A stretch of 64,000 nucleotides of DNA, taken from NCBI GenBank assembly GCA_003343845.1, contig QAKK01000039.1:7298-71297 (forward strand). The letters run 5' to 3'. Below, piece by piece: positions 9,409 to 17,942 of the stretch; positions within the stretch are counted from its first letter, which is position 1, and each line of letters opens with the position of its first letter. Made by a program: the position numbers and the translations under genes. The stretch comes from Oscillospiraceae bacterium. Lineage in GTDB: Bacteria; Bacillota; Clostridia; Oscillospirales; CAG-272. Under the pieces are notes generated by a model that ran no database searches, was not told the origin of the DNA, and saw only the letters and a program-made list of their open reading frames with translations.

Positions 9409-10917
9409 ATGGAACAGAAGAAAACAGTCGTTCTGATTGCATTCTACAACGTCAAGGCGCTCGGCGTGCGCTATCTCGAGACCGCGCTGGAAAAGGGCGG
9501 GTATCGGGTCAAGGTCATCTTCTTCAAGGGCTTCAACAGCCAGGATCCCGAGGTCTGCACGGCGCGCGAGGTCGAGCTCTGCGTGGAGGAGGTCGCAAAG
9601 GAGAACCCGGTCTATGTCGGACTGTCGGTCATGAGCTCGATGTATCTCGAATCGGTCGAACTGCTCTGCGACGGGCTGCGGAAGACCGGCATCCCCATGA
9701 TCTTCGGCGGCGCGTTTGCCTCCATGTTCCCGGACCGCATGCTCGATCTCGGCGGCACATATGTCGTGCGCGCCGACGGCGAGATCCCGATGGTCAAGCT
9801 GGCAAATGCCATTGCCGCAGGCGAGAGCGGACGCGCCTTCCCCTCGGTCTGTTATCGGGATGACGACGGCAAGGTCGTGGTCAACCCCATCGGCGACCTG
9901 CTTGAGAACATCGACGAATACGGGCTGCCCACCATCAATTCCAAAGAGGCATGCTACATTGAACACGACACCGTGATCTACGGCGACCCGCAGCTCTCCT
10001 CGATGAGCTATGAGGTCATCGCGTCGCGCGGCTGCCCGTTCACCTGCTCCTATTGCAGCGTCATCAATCTGCACCGCATGTTCCCGAAGGGCGTGAAGTA
10101 TGTGCGCACCCGCTCGGTCGAGAGCGTCATGGCGGAGCTGATCGAGGCGAAGAAACAGTTCAAAAAGCTGGTGTTCGTCCACTTCTACGATGAGATCTTC
10201 CCCAATTCACCCGGTTGGATCGACAATTTTATCGTGCAGTACAAGAAGTACATCCATCTGCCGTTCACCATCTGGTCGCATCCGAAGATGGTGCGGCTGG
10301 ACGAGCTGCAAAAGCTGGTTTCGGTCGGGCTTGACGAGGTCATCATGGGCGTGCAGTCGGGTTCGCCCTATATCCGCCGTGAAATCTTTCACCGCTACGA
10401 GACGCAGGAGGACATCATCCGCGCCACACAGATCATTCACGACAGCGGTGTGTACTGGGCAAGCTACGATTTCATGTTACAGCACCCGTTTGAGAAGATC
10501 GAGCACCTGAAGGAGACCTATTACCTCGTGCGTGAGATGGCGATGCCGATGGAGCTTCAGCTGCACGGGCTGAACTTCCTGCCCGGCACGGATATTGTCG
10601 ATATGGCAATCAATGCGGGGCTGATCTCCCGCGAGGAAATGGATAAGATCATGTACGCGCCGATGAAGGAGCAGTTCGCCGCTTACTGGAAGCGGGAGGA
10701 CGAGCGCGAGAGCCGCCTGTGGTACCGGCTGATCTTCTGTTTGCAGATCAAGTCCTGCCGCAAGAAGTGCGATCTTTATGCGACCGACATCGACAGGTAC
10801 GAGGCGGACATCGACCGCATGTATGAAAAGTGCGTCAAGGCGGCGCACCGCCGCCACGTCGGCAAAAAACTGCATGTGGTGATGAAGCGCGTCCTGTACG
10901 CCCTGCATCTGGCGTAA
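9409..10917 (+). CDS. B12-binding-domain radical SAM protein
   Basis: This 502-residue protein has an N-terminal cobalamin-binding (Rossmann-like) domain, about residues 1-150. A radical SAM TIM-barrel core follows, with the cluster motif CPFTCSYC at about residues 209-216. A C-terminal segment rich in charged residues completes it. Class B radical SAM enzymes of this architecture often methylate unreactive carbon or phosphorus, or rearrange carbon skeletons. The substrate cannot be read from sequence. No DxHxxG-type B12 motif is obvious, which is common in this family. It has its own promoter and terminator and stands alone. The convergent PqqD/S26 pair next door is suggestive but not in the same operon. 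Confidence 0.88.
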   Translation: MEQKKTVVLIAFYNVKALGVRYLETALEKGGYRVKVIFFKGFNSQDPEVCTAREVELCVEEVAKENPVYVGLSVMSSMYLESVELLCDGLRKTGIPMIFGGAFASMFPDRMLDLGGTYVVRADGEIPMVKLANAIAAGESGRAFPSVCYRDDDGKVVVNPIGDLLENIDEYGLPTINSKEACYIEHDTVIYGDPQLSSMSYEVIASRGCPFTCSYCSVINLHRMFPKGVKYVRTRSVESVMAELIEAKKQFKKLVFVHFYDEIFPNSPGWIDNFIVQYKKYIHLPFTIWSHPKMVRLDELQKLVSVGLDEVIMGVQSGSPYIRREIFHRYETQEDIIRATQIIHDSGVYWASYDFMLQHPFEKIEHLKETYYLVREMAMPMELQLHGLNFLPGTDIVDMAINAGLISREEMDKIMYAPMKEQFAAYWKREDERESRLWYRLIFCLQIKSCRKKCDLYATDIDRYEADIDRMYEKCVKAAHRRHVGKKLHVVMKRVLYALHLA

Positions 10918-10969
10918 GGGGTGTACAAGCCGTAGGGTGCCGTCTGTCTCCCGCCGTACACAACAACAC

Positions 10970-10997
10970 AAAAAGGACTGCTGCGGCAGTCCTTTTT
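10970..10997. terminator. Bidirectional intrinsic terminator
   Basis: The stem is AAAAAGGACTGC paired with its complement, with loop TGCG. It lies between the convergent radical SAM gene and S26 peptidase gene and overlaps the stop of the latter. Confidence 0.85.
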
Positions 10998-11508
10998 ACT
11001 TCTCGATTTTCAGCATGCGGCGCAGCTTGTGCAAAGCGCGGCGGGGCAGGGTATGCAGCGGGGTGACCCGCCGGACGAAGCGCTCAAGCGCCGGGTGCTT
11101 CCGGCAGGCACGCGGAAACCGCGTGACACGCTCTTTGGCATAGCGGACATAGTCCGGCTCGTCCAACGTGTGGTGCACGTCTCCCTTGTAATAACCGCCG
11201 AGCTTTGCCAGCACGGCAGTCCGCGGCACGCCGAATTCCAGCGCTCGCTGGTTGTCGCCGCAAAAGACAAGCGCGCCCTTATGTACGCCGATCAGACGGT
11301 GCAGGACAAACTGCCCGCTTGCCCGCCGATAGAGCAGCACATCGCCGACGGCATATGGCTCTGCCGCGACAAGCTCCACGGCGTCTTCGCCCTCGGTGAG
11401 CATCGGCAGCATACTGGTGCCGCGCGGATAGAGCCGGAAGGCGCCGCCCGCCGCGATGACCTCGTCGATCAGCGGCATCAGCGCGGCGAGATCCATCTGC
11501 TCACGCAA
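10996..11508 (-). CDS. S24/S26-family (signal-peptidase-like) protein
   Basis: This 170-residue protein has a signal-peptidase fold. GTSMLPML (Ser at about residue 32) gives the nucleophile box, followed by GDVLLYR, VLHRLIG and CGDNQ. The His in VLHRL is where SipW/ER-type enzymes carry the base. There is no transmembrane anchor, which separates it from ordinary SipS/LepB enzymes. The start is uncertain: TTG at 11508, overlapping the PqqD stop by 8 nt and preceded by an AGAGGCGG-like site, or ATG at 11496. Fused or paired with PqqD, such proteins may process peptides, but no precursor peptide is seen here. Confidence 0.8.
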   Translation of the reverse strand: MREQMDLAALMPLIDEVIAAGGAFRLYPRGTSMLPMLTEGEDAVELVAAEPYAVGDVLLYRRASGQFVLHRLIGVHKGALVFCGDNQRALEFGVPRTAVLAKLGGYYKGDVHHTLDEPDYVRYAKERVTRFPRACRKHPALERFVRRVTPLHTLPRRALHKLRRMLKIEK

Positions 11509-11761
11509 GTGCGCCCGCCTCTTTCAGCATGCCGATGAAGGCTTCGGTATCGCGCTTTGCCGTCTCCACGTCGATCTCATAGTGCGCGGCGAGCGCCGAT
11601 GCGATTGTGTCCGCATCAGTCTCGGTTTTCATCAGATCCCAGATGAACGCGCCGGTCTCGTTGAGGGCGATCATGCCGCCGCCGTTCGACACCTGCGAGA
11701 CAGATACGGCATAGTATTTGGTGCCGATTTTCCGGACGATATAGCCGTCTTTGATCTTCAT
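11501..11761 (-). CDS. PqqD-family peptide chaperone
   Basis: This 86-residue protein has the typical PqqD/RRE fold pattern: N-terminal beta strands (DGYIVRKIGTKYYAV), then LNETGAFIWDLMKT, then helices ending in the ETAKRDTEAFI region. PqqD-like proteins bind leader peptides and present them to modifying enzymes, often radical SAM proteins. It overlaps the downstream S26-like gene and probably forms a two-gene unit with it. No leader peptide was recognised within a few hundred bases, so its client may lie elsewhere. Confidence 0.85.
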   Translation of the reverse strand: MKIKDGYIVRKIGTKYYAVSVSQVSNGGGMIALNETGAFIWDLMKTETDADTIASALAAHYEIDVETAKRDTEAFIGMLKEAGALA

Positions 11762-11892
11762 TTTTGAAAATCCTCCGTACAGACATTTGAATAACATTAT
11801 TATACATCTTTTTCCCCGCCCCGTCAAGGCGAAAAGCGCAGAATTTCCGCCGCGGATCCGACCGGCGCGCGAAAAAAGTTTAATCTTCCTTG

Positions 11893-11938
11893 AAATATTC
11901 GCCCACAGGCTTGCGCATTCCAACCTCTTATGGTATAC
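11893..11938 (+). repeat. Promoter-region repeat, copy 1
   Basis: This 46-bp segment is about 87% identical to 12168-12213. It contains TTGCGC, 17 bp and TATACC, plus a 16-bp perfect palindrome at 11928-11943 (TTATGGTATACCATAA). No gene follows it directly. The 11762-12253 gap otherwise holds only repeats and promoters. Confidence 0.7.
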
Positions 11939-12070
11939 CATAAACGATACGAACACACAAGGTTTTGATCGGCGTCTTTCTGTCCGTGCATCGTCAAAAG
12001 ACTTGCGAATACCGGCGTATTCCCTGCGTCTTTTTTCTCGCCCGGGCAAAAATCCGCTCGGTCAAAACTG

Positions 12071-12096
12071 CAAGGCACCTGTGGGCGAGAGATTTT
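12071..12096 (-). repeat. Inverted, diverged copy of the promoter-region repeat core
   Basis: Read on the minus strand, it shares TCGCCCACAGG and a flanking AAAAT with the two forward copies. It shows that the 490-bp gap is built from a small repeat family. Confidence 0.4.
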
Positions 12097-12123
12097 GTGA
12101 TGATTTTTGCTGCGGACAACGAC

Positions 12124-12141
12124 GGAATATGTCAATATTCC
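12124..12141. promoter_or_regulatory. Operator-like inverted repeat
   Basis: GGAATAT-GTCA-ATATTCC is a perfect 7-bp inverted repeat about 45 bp upstream of the VanY-gene -35 element. It is a possible binding site for a dimeric regulator. Confidence 0.35.
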
Positions 12142-12167
12142 GAGGCGGACAATGCAAAAAGCGCGCA

Positions 12168-12213
12168 AAATATTCGCCCACGGGCTTGCGCGTTCGCATC
12201 GCTTATGGTATAC
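12168..12213 (+). repeat. Promoter-region repeat, copy 2 (active promoter context)
   Basis: It matches copy 1 at about 40 of 46 positions and includes the -35 and nearly all of the -10 of the VanY-like gene. Confidence 0.7.
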
Positions 12214-12214
12214 T
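12186..12214 (+). promoter_or_regulatory. Predicted promoter of the VanY-like gene
   Basis: TTGCGC and TATACT are separated by 17 bp. Transcription would begin near 12221. Confidence 0.6.
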
Positions 12215-12253
12215 GTCACCAAGATGAAAGCGGCTGCACAAAGGGGGGCTTTG

Positions 12254-13327
12254 ATGGATCGCCGACCGGATATGGATGCGCTTGCCGCGGCAAAGCGCCG
12301 ACAATATGTAAAAAAAGAAAAGCGCAAGCACCGGATTCTTGCGGCGCTGCTCACCGTGACCATCCTTGCGGTCTGGGGCATTATCATTTTTGCGCTCTAC
12401 AGCCTCTGGGCGCCGGTTTCGCTGCCGCCCGTCACCGAGGGGACGACCGCATCGACCCCGGAGATCACCACGGCGCGGACCTCGACAGGCACGGTCGTGA
12501 CTGAGGCGCCGCGCACACAGTCCCTGACGCTCACGGCGGACGATGTGCACCGCGGCGACCTGATCCTGGTCTCCACGCTGCTCGAACGCGCGTATGTGTT
12601 CCCGAAGGATGAGAGCGACCTTGTGACGCTCTACGGCAACAAATCCGACAGTTATCGCGTCAGCTCGTCGGCAATCAAGCTGTCGCGCACGACGATGGCA
12701 GCGCTGGACGCCATGTTTGACGCCTTCTTTGCCGAGACCGGCAGCCGTGACTATCAGATCACGCAGGGCTACCGCACGCTGGAGGAGCAGACCTCGATCT
12801 ACGACGACTACCAGGAGATCTACGGCGCGGAGCAGGGTGCGCTGCTTGCCGCCCTCCCGGGCTACAGCGAGCATCACACCGGCATGGCGATCGACATGAA
12901 CGTCTATACCGCGGCAGGCGTCAGCTATTCGCTGGCGACCGCGGGGGATGCCGATCCGATTTATGCCTGGATTTACGCCAATGCTGCGAAATACGGCTTT
13001 GTCCTGCGTTATCCCGAAAGTAAGACGACCGTGACCGGCATCACCAACGAGCCGTGGCACTTCCGCTATGTCGGGCGCGGGCACGCCGCCTATATGGCGG
13101 AAAACAGCCTGACACTGGAGGAATACATCGCGCTCCTCTACAAGCACGGCGCGTCCTCGCCGCTGCACTTCACGGCGGACGGTGTTGACTATACCGTGTT
13201 CTATGTGCCGCTCGCCGGAGACGAGACGCAGATCGAGCTGCCGCAGAACGCGGACTTCAGCATCTCGGGCGACAACGACGGCGGGTTCATCGTCACGCTG
13301 CGCACGGCGGAGACCAATCTCGAATAA
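12254..13327 (+). CDS. VanY-type D-alanyl-D-alanine carboxypeptidase, membrane-anchored
   Basis: This 357-residue protein has a short basic cytosolic tail and one transmembrane helix (about residues 28-51). A Thr/Pro linker leads to a peptidase M15B domain. Zinc and catalytic motifs are SEHHTGMAIDM (near residue 204, the SxHxxGxAxD signature) and EPWHFRYVG (near 267). Family members trim the terminal D-Ala from peptidoglycan stem peptides outside the membrane. The start at 12254 has AAGGGGGG upstream. An in-frame ATG at 12224 sits only about 3 nt after the predicted transcription start. The C-terminal 80 residues are an additional small domain I do not recognise. Confidence 0.9.
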   Translation: MDRRPDMDALAAAKRRQYVKKEKRKHRILAALLTVTILAVWGIIIFALYSLWAPVSLPPVTEGTTASTPEITTARTSTGTVVTEAPRTQSLTLTADDVHRGDLILVSTLLERAYVFPKDESDLVTLYGNKSDSYRVSSSAIKLSRTTMAALDAMFDAFFAETGSRDYQITQGYRTLEEQTSIYDDYQEIYGAEQGALLAALPGYSEHHTGMAIDMNVYTAAGVSYSLATAGDADPIYAWIYANAAKYGFVLRYPESKTTVTGITNEPWHFRYVGRGHAAYMAENSLTLEEYIALLYKHGASSPLHFTADGVDYTVFYVPLAGDETQIELPQNADFSISGDNDGGFIVTLRTAETNLE

Positions 13328-13365
13328 AGACTTTATAAGATTTTCTTTACAAGGAGGAAAATACT

Positions 13366-13866
13366 ATGTTTTGTAAGAATTGCGGCAAAGAGGTCGCCGA
13401 CGGGACGAAATTCTGTCCCAACTGCGGCGCACAGATCGGTGCTGCGGCACAGACCGCAGAGCCGAAGACCGCGGAACCCAAGACCGAGACCTATACCGGG
13501 ACGGTGAACGGCGTGACCGGCGGTCCGACGAAGCGCAATATCGGCGTGTGCATCCTGCTCTCGATCGTGACCTGCGGCATCTACGGGATCATCTGGCTGG
13601 TGCAGATGGTGGATGAGCTGAACACGGCGGCGGGCGAGACGAATGCAACGAGCGGTATCCTGGTCTTCCTGCTTTCGCTGGTCACCTGCAACATCTACAG
13701 CTGGTACTGGTTCTACAAGGCGGGCGAGCTGGTCAACCGCGCAAGCGGCGCACGCGGCGGCACGCAGGATCAGAATCGCGGCATTCTGTATCTGATCCTC
13801 AGCATCATCGGGCTGAACATCATCTCGATGGCGTTGATCCAGGATGAACTGAACAAGCTGGCATAA
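13366..13866 (+). CDS. Zinc-ribbon DUF4234 membrane protein
   Basis: This 166-residue protein begins with a zinc ribbon (CKNCGKEV and CPNCGAQ, residues 3-22). A Thr/Lys/Pro linker follows, then about three membrane helices of the DUF4234 type (TCGIYGIIWLVQM and TCNIYSWYWFYK). The function is unknown. Such proteins are common in Clostridia, often next to DUF2752 proteins, as here. AAGGAGG lies before the start. Confidence 0.88.
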   Translation: MFCKNCGKEVADGTKFCPNCGAQIGAAAQTAEPKTAEPKTETYTGTVNGVTGGPTKRNIGVCILLSIVTCGIYGIIWLVQMVDELNTAAGETNATSGILVFLLSLVTCNIYSWYWFYKAGELVNRASGARGGTQDQNRGILYLILSIIGLNIISMALIQDELNKLA

Positions 13867-13867
13867 C

Positions 13868-14236
13868 ATGCAAAGGCGACTGTTCCGTCTGCTCCTCTGG
13901 TGCGGGATCGCGCTCGGCGTCGGGCTGCTCTATGCCTGCTTTGTGCGCGTGACCGACTTCGGCATTCCCTGCGTATTTCACACGGTCACGGGGCTGGACT
14001 GTCCGTCCTGCGGGGTGACCCGCATGTGCCTCTCCCTGCTCCGGCTGGATTTTGCCGCGGCGTTTCGGTACAATGCGGCGATCCTCGTGCTCTCGCCGCT
14101 CGGCATTGCCGTGGCGGTGCGGCAGGCATGGCTGTATGTGAAGACCGGGCATCCGAAGCTCTCCGGGGTCGAAATGGGCATCATTTCCTTTCTGATCGTC
14201 GCCCTGCTCGTTTTCGGGGTTTTACGGAACATCTGA
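13868..14236 (+). CDS. DUF2752 membrane protein
   Basis: This 122-residue protein has about three transmembrane segments and the DUF2752 signature CPSCGVTRMCLSLL at about residues 45-58. It starts 1 nt after the stop of the DUF4234 gene, so the pair is co-translated. The conserved cysteines next to a membrane helix suggest metal binding or redox contact with its neighbour. The function is unknown. Confidence 0.88.
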   Translation: MQRRLFRLLLWCGIALGVGLLYACFVRVTDFGIPCVFHTVTGLDCPSCGVTRMCLSLLRLDFAAAFRYNAAILVLSPLGIAVAVRQAWLYVKTGHPKLSGVEMGIISFLIVALLVFGVLRNI

Positions 14237-14250
14237 ACGGATTATCCGGG

Positions 14251-14285
14251 GAAACCGGCGTTTTTCGCCGGTTTCCTCTTTTTTT
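14251..14285 (+). terminator. Intrinsic terminator
   Basis: A 10-bp GC-rich stem (GAAACCGGCG) with loop TTTTT is followed by CTC and seven T residues. Confidence 0.9.
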
Positions 14286-14301
14286 CAGCGTTTTCTGAAC
14301 C

Positions 14302-14331
14302 TTGACAAAGCCGCCTTCGGAATGGTATACT
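14302..14331 (+). promoter_or_regulatory. Predicted promoter of the CNNM operon
   Basis: TTGACA and TATACT are separated by 18 bp. Confidence 0.75.
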
Positions 14332-14395
14332 GATTGATATAACTTGCACAAAAGTGCAGGGAACAGGTCTACCTGAGAAGGAGTTGGTTATCTAC

Positions 14396-15679
14396 ATGGA
14401 CGGAGACGCGGGTCGATATTGGCAGATTCTTTTCTACATATTGCTGATTATCGGCGGCGCCTATTTCGCAAGCGCGGAGAGCGCTTACGTCAGGGCGAAC
14501 AAAATTCGGCTGAAGTCGGCGGCGGATGACGGTGACAAGCGGGCAAAGCGCGCGCTGTATATCACTGATCATTTCGACAAAGCGCTGACCACGATCCTCA
14601 TCGGCAACAACATCATGCACCTTGCCTGTTCATCGCTGGCGACTGTCATCGCCATTGATCTGCTCGGCGAGGGCAATACCATCATCGCGACGGTTATTAC
14701 CACCGCCGTGGTCTTCCTGTTCAGCGAGATGTTGCCGAAGAGCTTTGCCAATACGCAGAGCGAAAAGCTGGCGCTGGGGTATTCCGCGTCGCTGACGGCA
14801 TTGATGAAGGTTCTGACGCCGATCTCATTCGTTTTTATCAAAATTTCCGATCTGTTTTCCCGCCTGTTCGGCGGCGGTCAGGATGACCGCATGACCGAGG
14901 AGGAGCTGGAGACCATCATTGACAAGGTGGAGGACAGCGGTACGCTGGACGAGGAGCAGACCGATCTGCTCCGCAACGCGGTGGACTTCACCAAGACATC
15001 GCTTGAGGACATCATGACCATGCGCGAGGACATCGTCGGCGTGGACATTGCCATGTCGCAGGAAGAGATCTTCGACGTGGTGCGCGGGACGAATTTTTCC
15101 CGCCTTCTCGTGTATGAGGGCGATGTGGACCATGTGGTCGGCATCCTGCCGGTGCGCGAGTATCTGCGCGCCTATCTGCGCCGCGGCTATGTCAACCTGC
15201 GCCGCGTGATGCTCGTTCCTGAGTTTGCTGTGCCCGATGCTGCCATTGACGATCTGTTCACCGCAATGAGCGCATCGAAAAAGCAGTTTGTCGTTGTCCG
15301 CGAGGGCGACCGCACGGTCGGCATCGCGACCATCGAGGATTTTCTTGAGGAGCTGGTCGGCGAGATCTGGGACGAGGACGACGAGTATGATGAAGACTTC
15401 ATCAAGCTCGGCGGCAACTACTTCGAGATCGTGCCGTCCATGAAAGTGCGCGAGGCGCTCTCCCGCATCGGGCATCCGCTCCCCACCCTTGCCGAGCAGA
15501 AAAAAACGCTTGACGCATGGCTGCGCTCCAATCTTGTGGGCGAGCCGAAGGAAGACGAGGGCTTTACCTACGGCAGACTTGCCGTGATGGCAGGTCCCGT
15601 CGAGGACGGCGCGCTGAAGAGCGTCATCATTCGCCTTTGCGATGACGAGAATGAAGCAAAGGAGGAGATCGACAAATGA
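14396..15679 (+). CDS. CNNM/HlyC-CorC family transporter 1
   Basis: This 427-residue protein has an N-terminal DUF21/CNNM membrane domain (about residues 1-180, four helices). A CBS pair follows (about 205-330), then a C-terminal CorC_HlyC domain. These proteins are linked to Mg or other divalent-cation efflux. The start ATG at 14396 follows AAGGAG at a slightly long spacing. A GTG 14 codons upstream is possible. Its stop overlaps the start of a second paralogue (ATGA), so the two are co-translated and may form a heteromer. That last point is inference. Confidence 0.9.
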   Translation: MDGDAGRYWQILFYILLIIGGAYFASAESAYVRANKIRLKSAADDGDKRAKRALYITDHFDKALTTILIGNNIMHLACSSLATVIAIDLLGEGNTIIATVITTAVVFLFSEMLPKSFANTQSEKLALGYSASLTALMKVLTPISFVFIKISDLFSRLFGGGQDDRMTEEELETIIDKVEDSGTLDEEQTDLLRNAVDFTKTSLEDIMTMREDIVGVDIAMSQEEIFDVVRGTNFSRLLVYEGDVDHVVGILPVREYLRAYLRRGYVNLRRVMLVPEFAVPDAAIDDLFTAMSASKKQFVVVREGDRTVGIATIEDFLEELVGEIWDEDDEYDEDFIKLGGNYFEIVPSMKVREALSRIGHPLPTLAEQKKTLDAWLRSNLVGEPKEDEGFTYGRLAVMAGPVEDGALKSVIIRLCDDENEAKEEIDK

Positions 15680-16950
15680 GTTATGTACTGATTGTCATTC
15701 TGATCTGCTTCTCCGCCTTCTTCTCGGGCACCGAGATCGCCTATACCTCGGTCAACCGCGTCCGCCTGAAAAAGCTGGCGGAGGACGGCAGCCGCATGGC
15801 GAAATTGGCGGATAAGATCTCGGACAAATTCGACGATGCGCTCACGGCGGTGCTCGTCGGCAACAACTTTGTCAACATTGCGGCATCGGCAACCTCGACC
15901 ACCATCGCGCTCTCCATTGCAAAGCATATGGGGAACGGACACGGCTCGACCGGGCTTGCCGCCACGATCGCAACGGTCGTCATCACGATCCTGATCCTGA
16001 TCTTCGGTGAGATCGTGCCGAAGGTCGTCTGCAAGCAGAACAGCGACCGCGCCGCATGTCTCACGGCGTACCCGCTCGCCTTCTTTATCATCCTGTTTTA
16101 TCCCATCACCTTCCTTGTCGGTCAGCTGCTGAAGCTTTGCTCGCATTTCTGGGGCAAGCCGGACGACAGCGTCTCCGAGGAGGAGTTGGCGATGCTGATC
16201 GAGACGACCGAGGAGGACGGCGGCATCGACGAGGACAAGAGCGACCTCTTGCAGAGCGCGCTGGAGTTCTCGGATATCACGCTTGCCGAGGTCATCACGC
16301 ACCGCACCGAGGTGCTGGCGCTGGATGTGGACGCAAATCCCGCGGAGAATCTCCGCATCATCAATTCCTCGCGGCACAGCCGCCTGCCCGTCTACAAGGA
16401 CAGCATCGACAACATCATCGGTATTCTCAACATCAACCAGTTCTACAAGCGGCTTGCCGAGAATCCGGAGACCGTGGTGAAGGACGTCATGTTTGAGCCG
16501 CTGATGATGCACGGCACGGTGAAGCTGCCGGTCGCGCTGGAGGAAATGCGCGAGATGCAGATGCCGATGACGGTCGTGCTCGATGAGTACGGCGGCACGC
16601 TCGGCATTGCAACCACCGAGGACATTCTCGAGCAGATCGTCGGCGACATCTGGGATGAGAGCGATGAGATCGTCGAGGACATCGCGGAGAATCCCGACGG
16701 CACTTACCGCGTGCTCGGCGACGCCAACGTCTATGATATGTTTGACGAGATGGACGTCGACGACCGCGACTTTGAGTCCGACTGCAACACGGTCGGCGGC
16801 TGGTGTGCCGAGATGCTCGGGCAGAATCCGGAGGTCGGCATGGCGTTCGACTACAAAAATCTGCATGTGGAGATCACCCGCGCGGACGAGACCTGCGTGG
16901 AGGAGGTCCGCGTGACGGTCGGCGCCGTCCCCGAAGAAGAGGAAGAATAA
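15676..16950 (+). CDS. CNNM/HlyC-CorC family transporter 2
   Basis: This 424-residue paralogue of the preceding gene has the same order of parts: DUF21 membrane domain, CBS pair (around 195-330, with VYKDSIDNIIGILN) and CorC_HlyC domain. The helix following LDEYGGTLGI is typical of the family. The tandem arrangement with a 4-nt overlap points to an obligate pair for divalent-cation transport. The C-terminus ends in an acidic tail. Confidence 0.92.
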   Translation: MSYVLIVILICFSAFFSGTEIAYTSVNRVRLKKLAEDGSRMAKLADKISDKFDDALTAVLVGNNFVNIAASATSTTIALSIAKHMGNGHGSTGLAATIATVVITILILIFGEIVPKVVCKQNSDRAACLTAYPLAFFIILFYPITFLVGQLLKLCSHFWGKPDDSVSEEELAMLIETTEEDGGIDEDKSDLLQSALEFSDITLAEVITHRTEVLALDVDANPAENLRIINSSRHSRLPVYKDSIDNIIGILNINQFYKRLAENPETVVKDVMFEPLMMHGTVKLPVALEEMREMQMPMTVVLDEYGGTLGIATTEDILEQIVGDIWDESDEIVEDIAENPDGTYRVLGDANVYDMFDEMDVDDRDFESDCNTVGGWCAEMLGQNPEVGMAFDYKNLHVEITRADETCVEEVRVTVGAVPEEEEE

Positions 16951-16960
16951 GGTTCACAAA

Positions 16961-16996
16961 ACGCACGGAAAACGGCTGTTTCCCGTGCGTTTTTTT
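16961..16996 (+). terminator. Intrinsic terminator of the CNNM operon
   Basis: A 13-bp stem with one mismatch (ACGCACGGAAAAC) and a 4-nt loop is followed by six T residues. Confidence 0.88.
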
Positions 16997-17010
16997 GTTG
17001 ACTTGACCGT

Positions 17011-17039
17011 TTGACAAATGCATAGTAACTTACTATAAT
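17011..17039 (+). promoter_or_regulatory. Full-consensus promoter of the ATP synthase operon
   Basis: TTGACA and TATAAT are separated by exactly 17 bp, fitting a highly expressed housekeeping operon. Confidence 0.9.
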
Positions 17040-17082
17040 TGATACATTAAAAGTATCTGCTCCGTAGGAGGCGATTTTCAAA

Positions 17083-17925
17083 ATGAAGAAAAACAGGCGC
17101 ACGGCGCTCCTTATATGGCTCGTGCTGCTCTGCGTGTTGCTCGCCGCGTCGCTCGCGGTCGGCGGTCTGCCGAAGGGCGAGAGCATCCGCTCTGCCATGC
17201 GGGACGCCGTGCTGCACGAGGAAAACAAGATCTCGCTGTTCGGGCTGCTCGATGTCAACCCTGCGGTAATCTCGGGCTTCACCGTCACGGGCGTGCTGCT
17301 CGTATTCGCGCTTTTGGTGCGGCTCTTCTTTGTGCCGCGCATGAAGACCGTGCCCGGCAAGTTTCAGCTGCTGCTCGAGAGCGCGGTCGGCTATTTCGAC
17401 GGGCTTGCCAAGGAGAGCAGCCCGCACCGCAACCGTTTTCTCGGCGGCTATGTGTTTGCGGCGGGCGCGTATATTTTCATCGGTACGCTGTTTGAGCTGT
17501 TCGGGGTGCAGGCGGTGACCACGCGCGGTCTCTCGGTCGCGCTGCCCGCGCCGCTCTCGGACATCAACGCCGCCATTTCGCTCGGCTGCCTGTCCTATCT
17601 TGTGATCCTGTCGGGCGGCATCGCAGGCAACGGGCTCCGCGGCGTGGGGAGTACCCTCAAAGAATTCTCCCTGCCGATCTCAATGAGCTTCCGCCTGTTC
17701 GGCGCGCTGCTCAGCGGGCTGCTCGTCACCGAGCTTGTCTATTATTATATCCACCTGAGCTTTGTTCTGCCGGTTGCGGTCGGCGTGATGTTCACGCTGT
17801 TGCATGCGCTGATCCAGACCTATGTGCTGACGATGCTCACAGCGCTGTTCTACGGGGAGGTTTCCGAGCCGCACCCGAAGAAGGCGAAAAAATCCAAATC
17901 CAAAACCAAAAAGGCTGCTGCCTGA
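17083..17925 (+). CDS. atpB: F-type ATP synthase subunit a
   Basis: This 280-residue membrane subunit forms the ion channel with the c ring. The essential arginine is in SFRLFGALLSG (about residue 205), where many relatives have RLFGN. Two N-terminal features stand out. The first 30 residues form a signal-like helix. About 45 residues pass before the second membrane segment. The tail is Lys-rich. It is the first gene of the operon. No atpI precedes it. Confidence 0.92.
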   Translation: MKKNRRTALLIWLVLLCVLLAASLAVGGLPKGESIRSAMRDAVLHEENKISLFGLLDVNPAVISGFTVTGVLLVFALLVRLFFVPRMKTVPGKFQLLLESAVGYFDGLAKESSPHRNRFLGGYVFAAGAYIFIGTLFELFGVQAVTTRGLSVALPAPLSDINAAISLGCLSYLVILSGGIAGNGLRGVGSTLKEFSLPISMSFRLFGALLSGLLVTELVYYYIHLSFVLPVAVGVMFTLLHALIQTYVLTMLTALFYGEVSEPHPKKAKKSKSKTKKAAA

Positions 17926-17942
17926 ACCCGGAGGTTATGATC

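Noticed and set aside
11762..12253. Possible small genes in the 490-bp gap
   Set aside because: Open frames here have no ribosome-binding sites or family-like sequence. The gap is explained by repeats and promoters.
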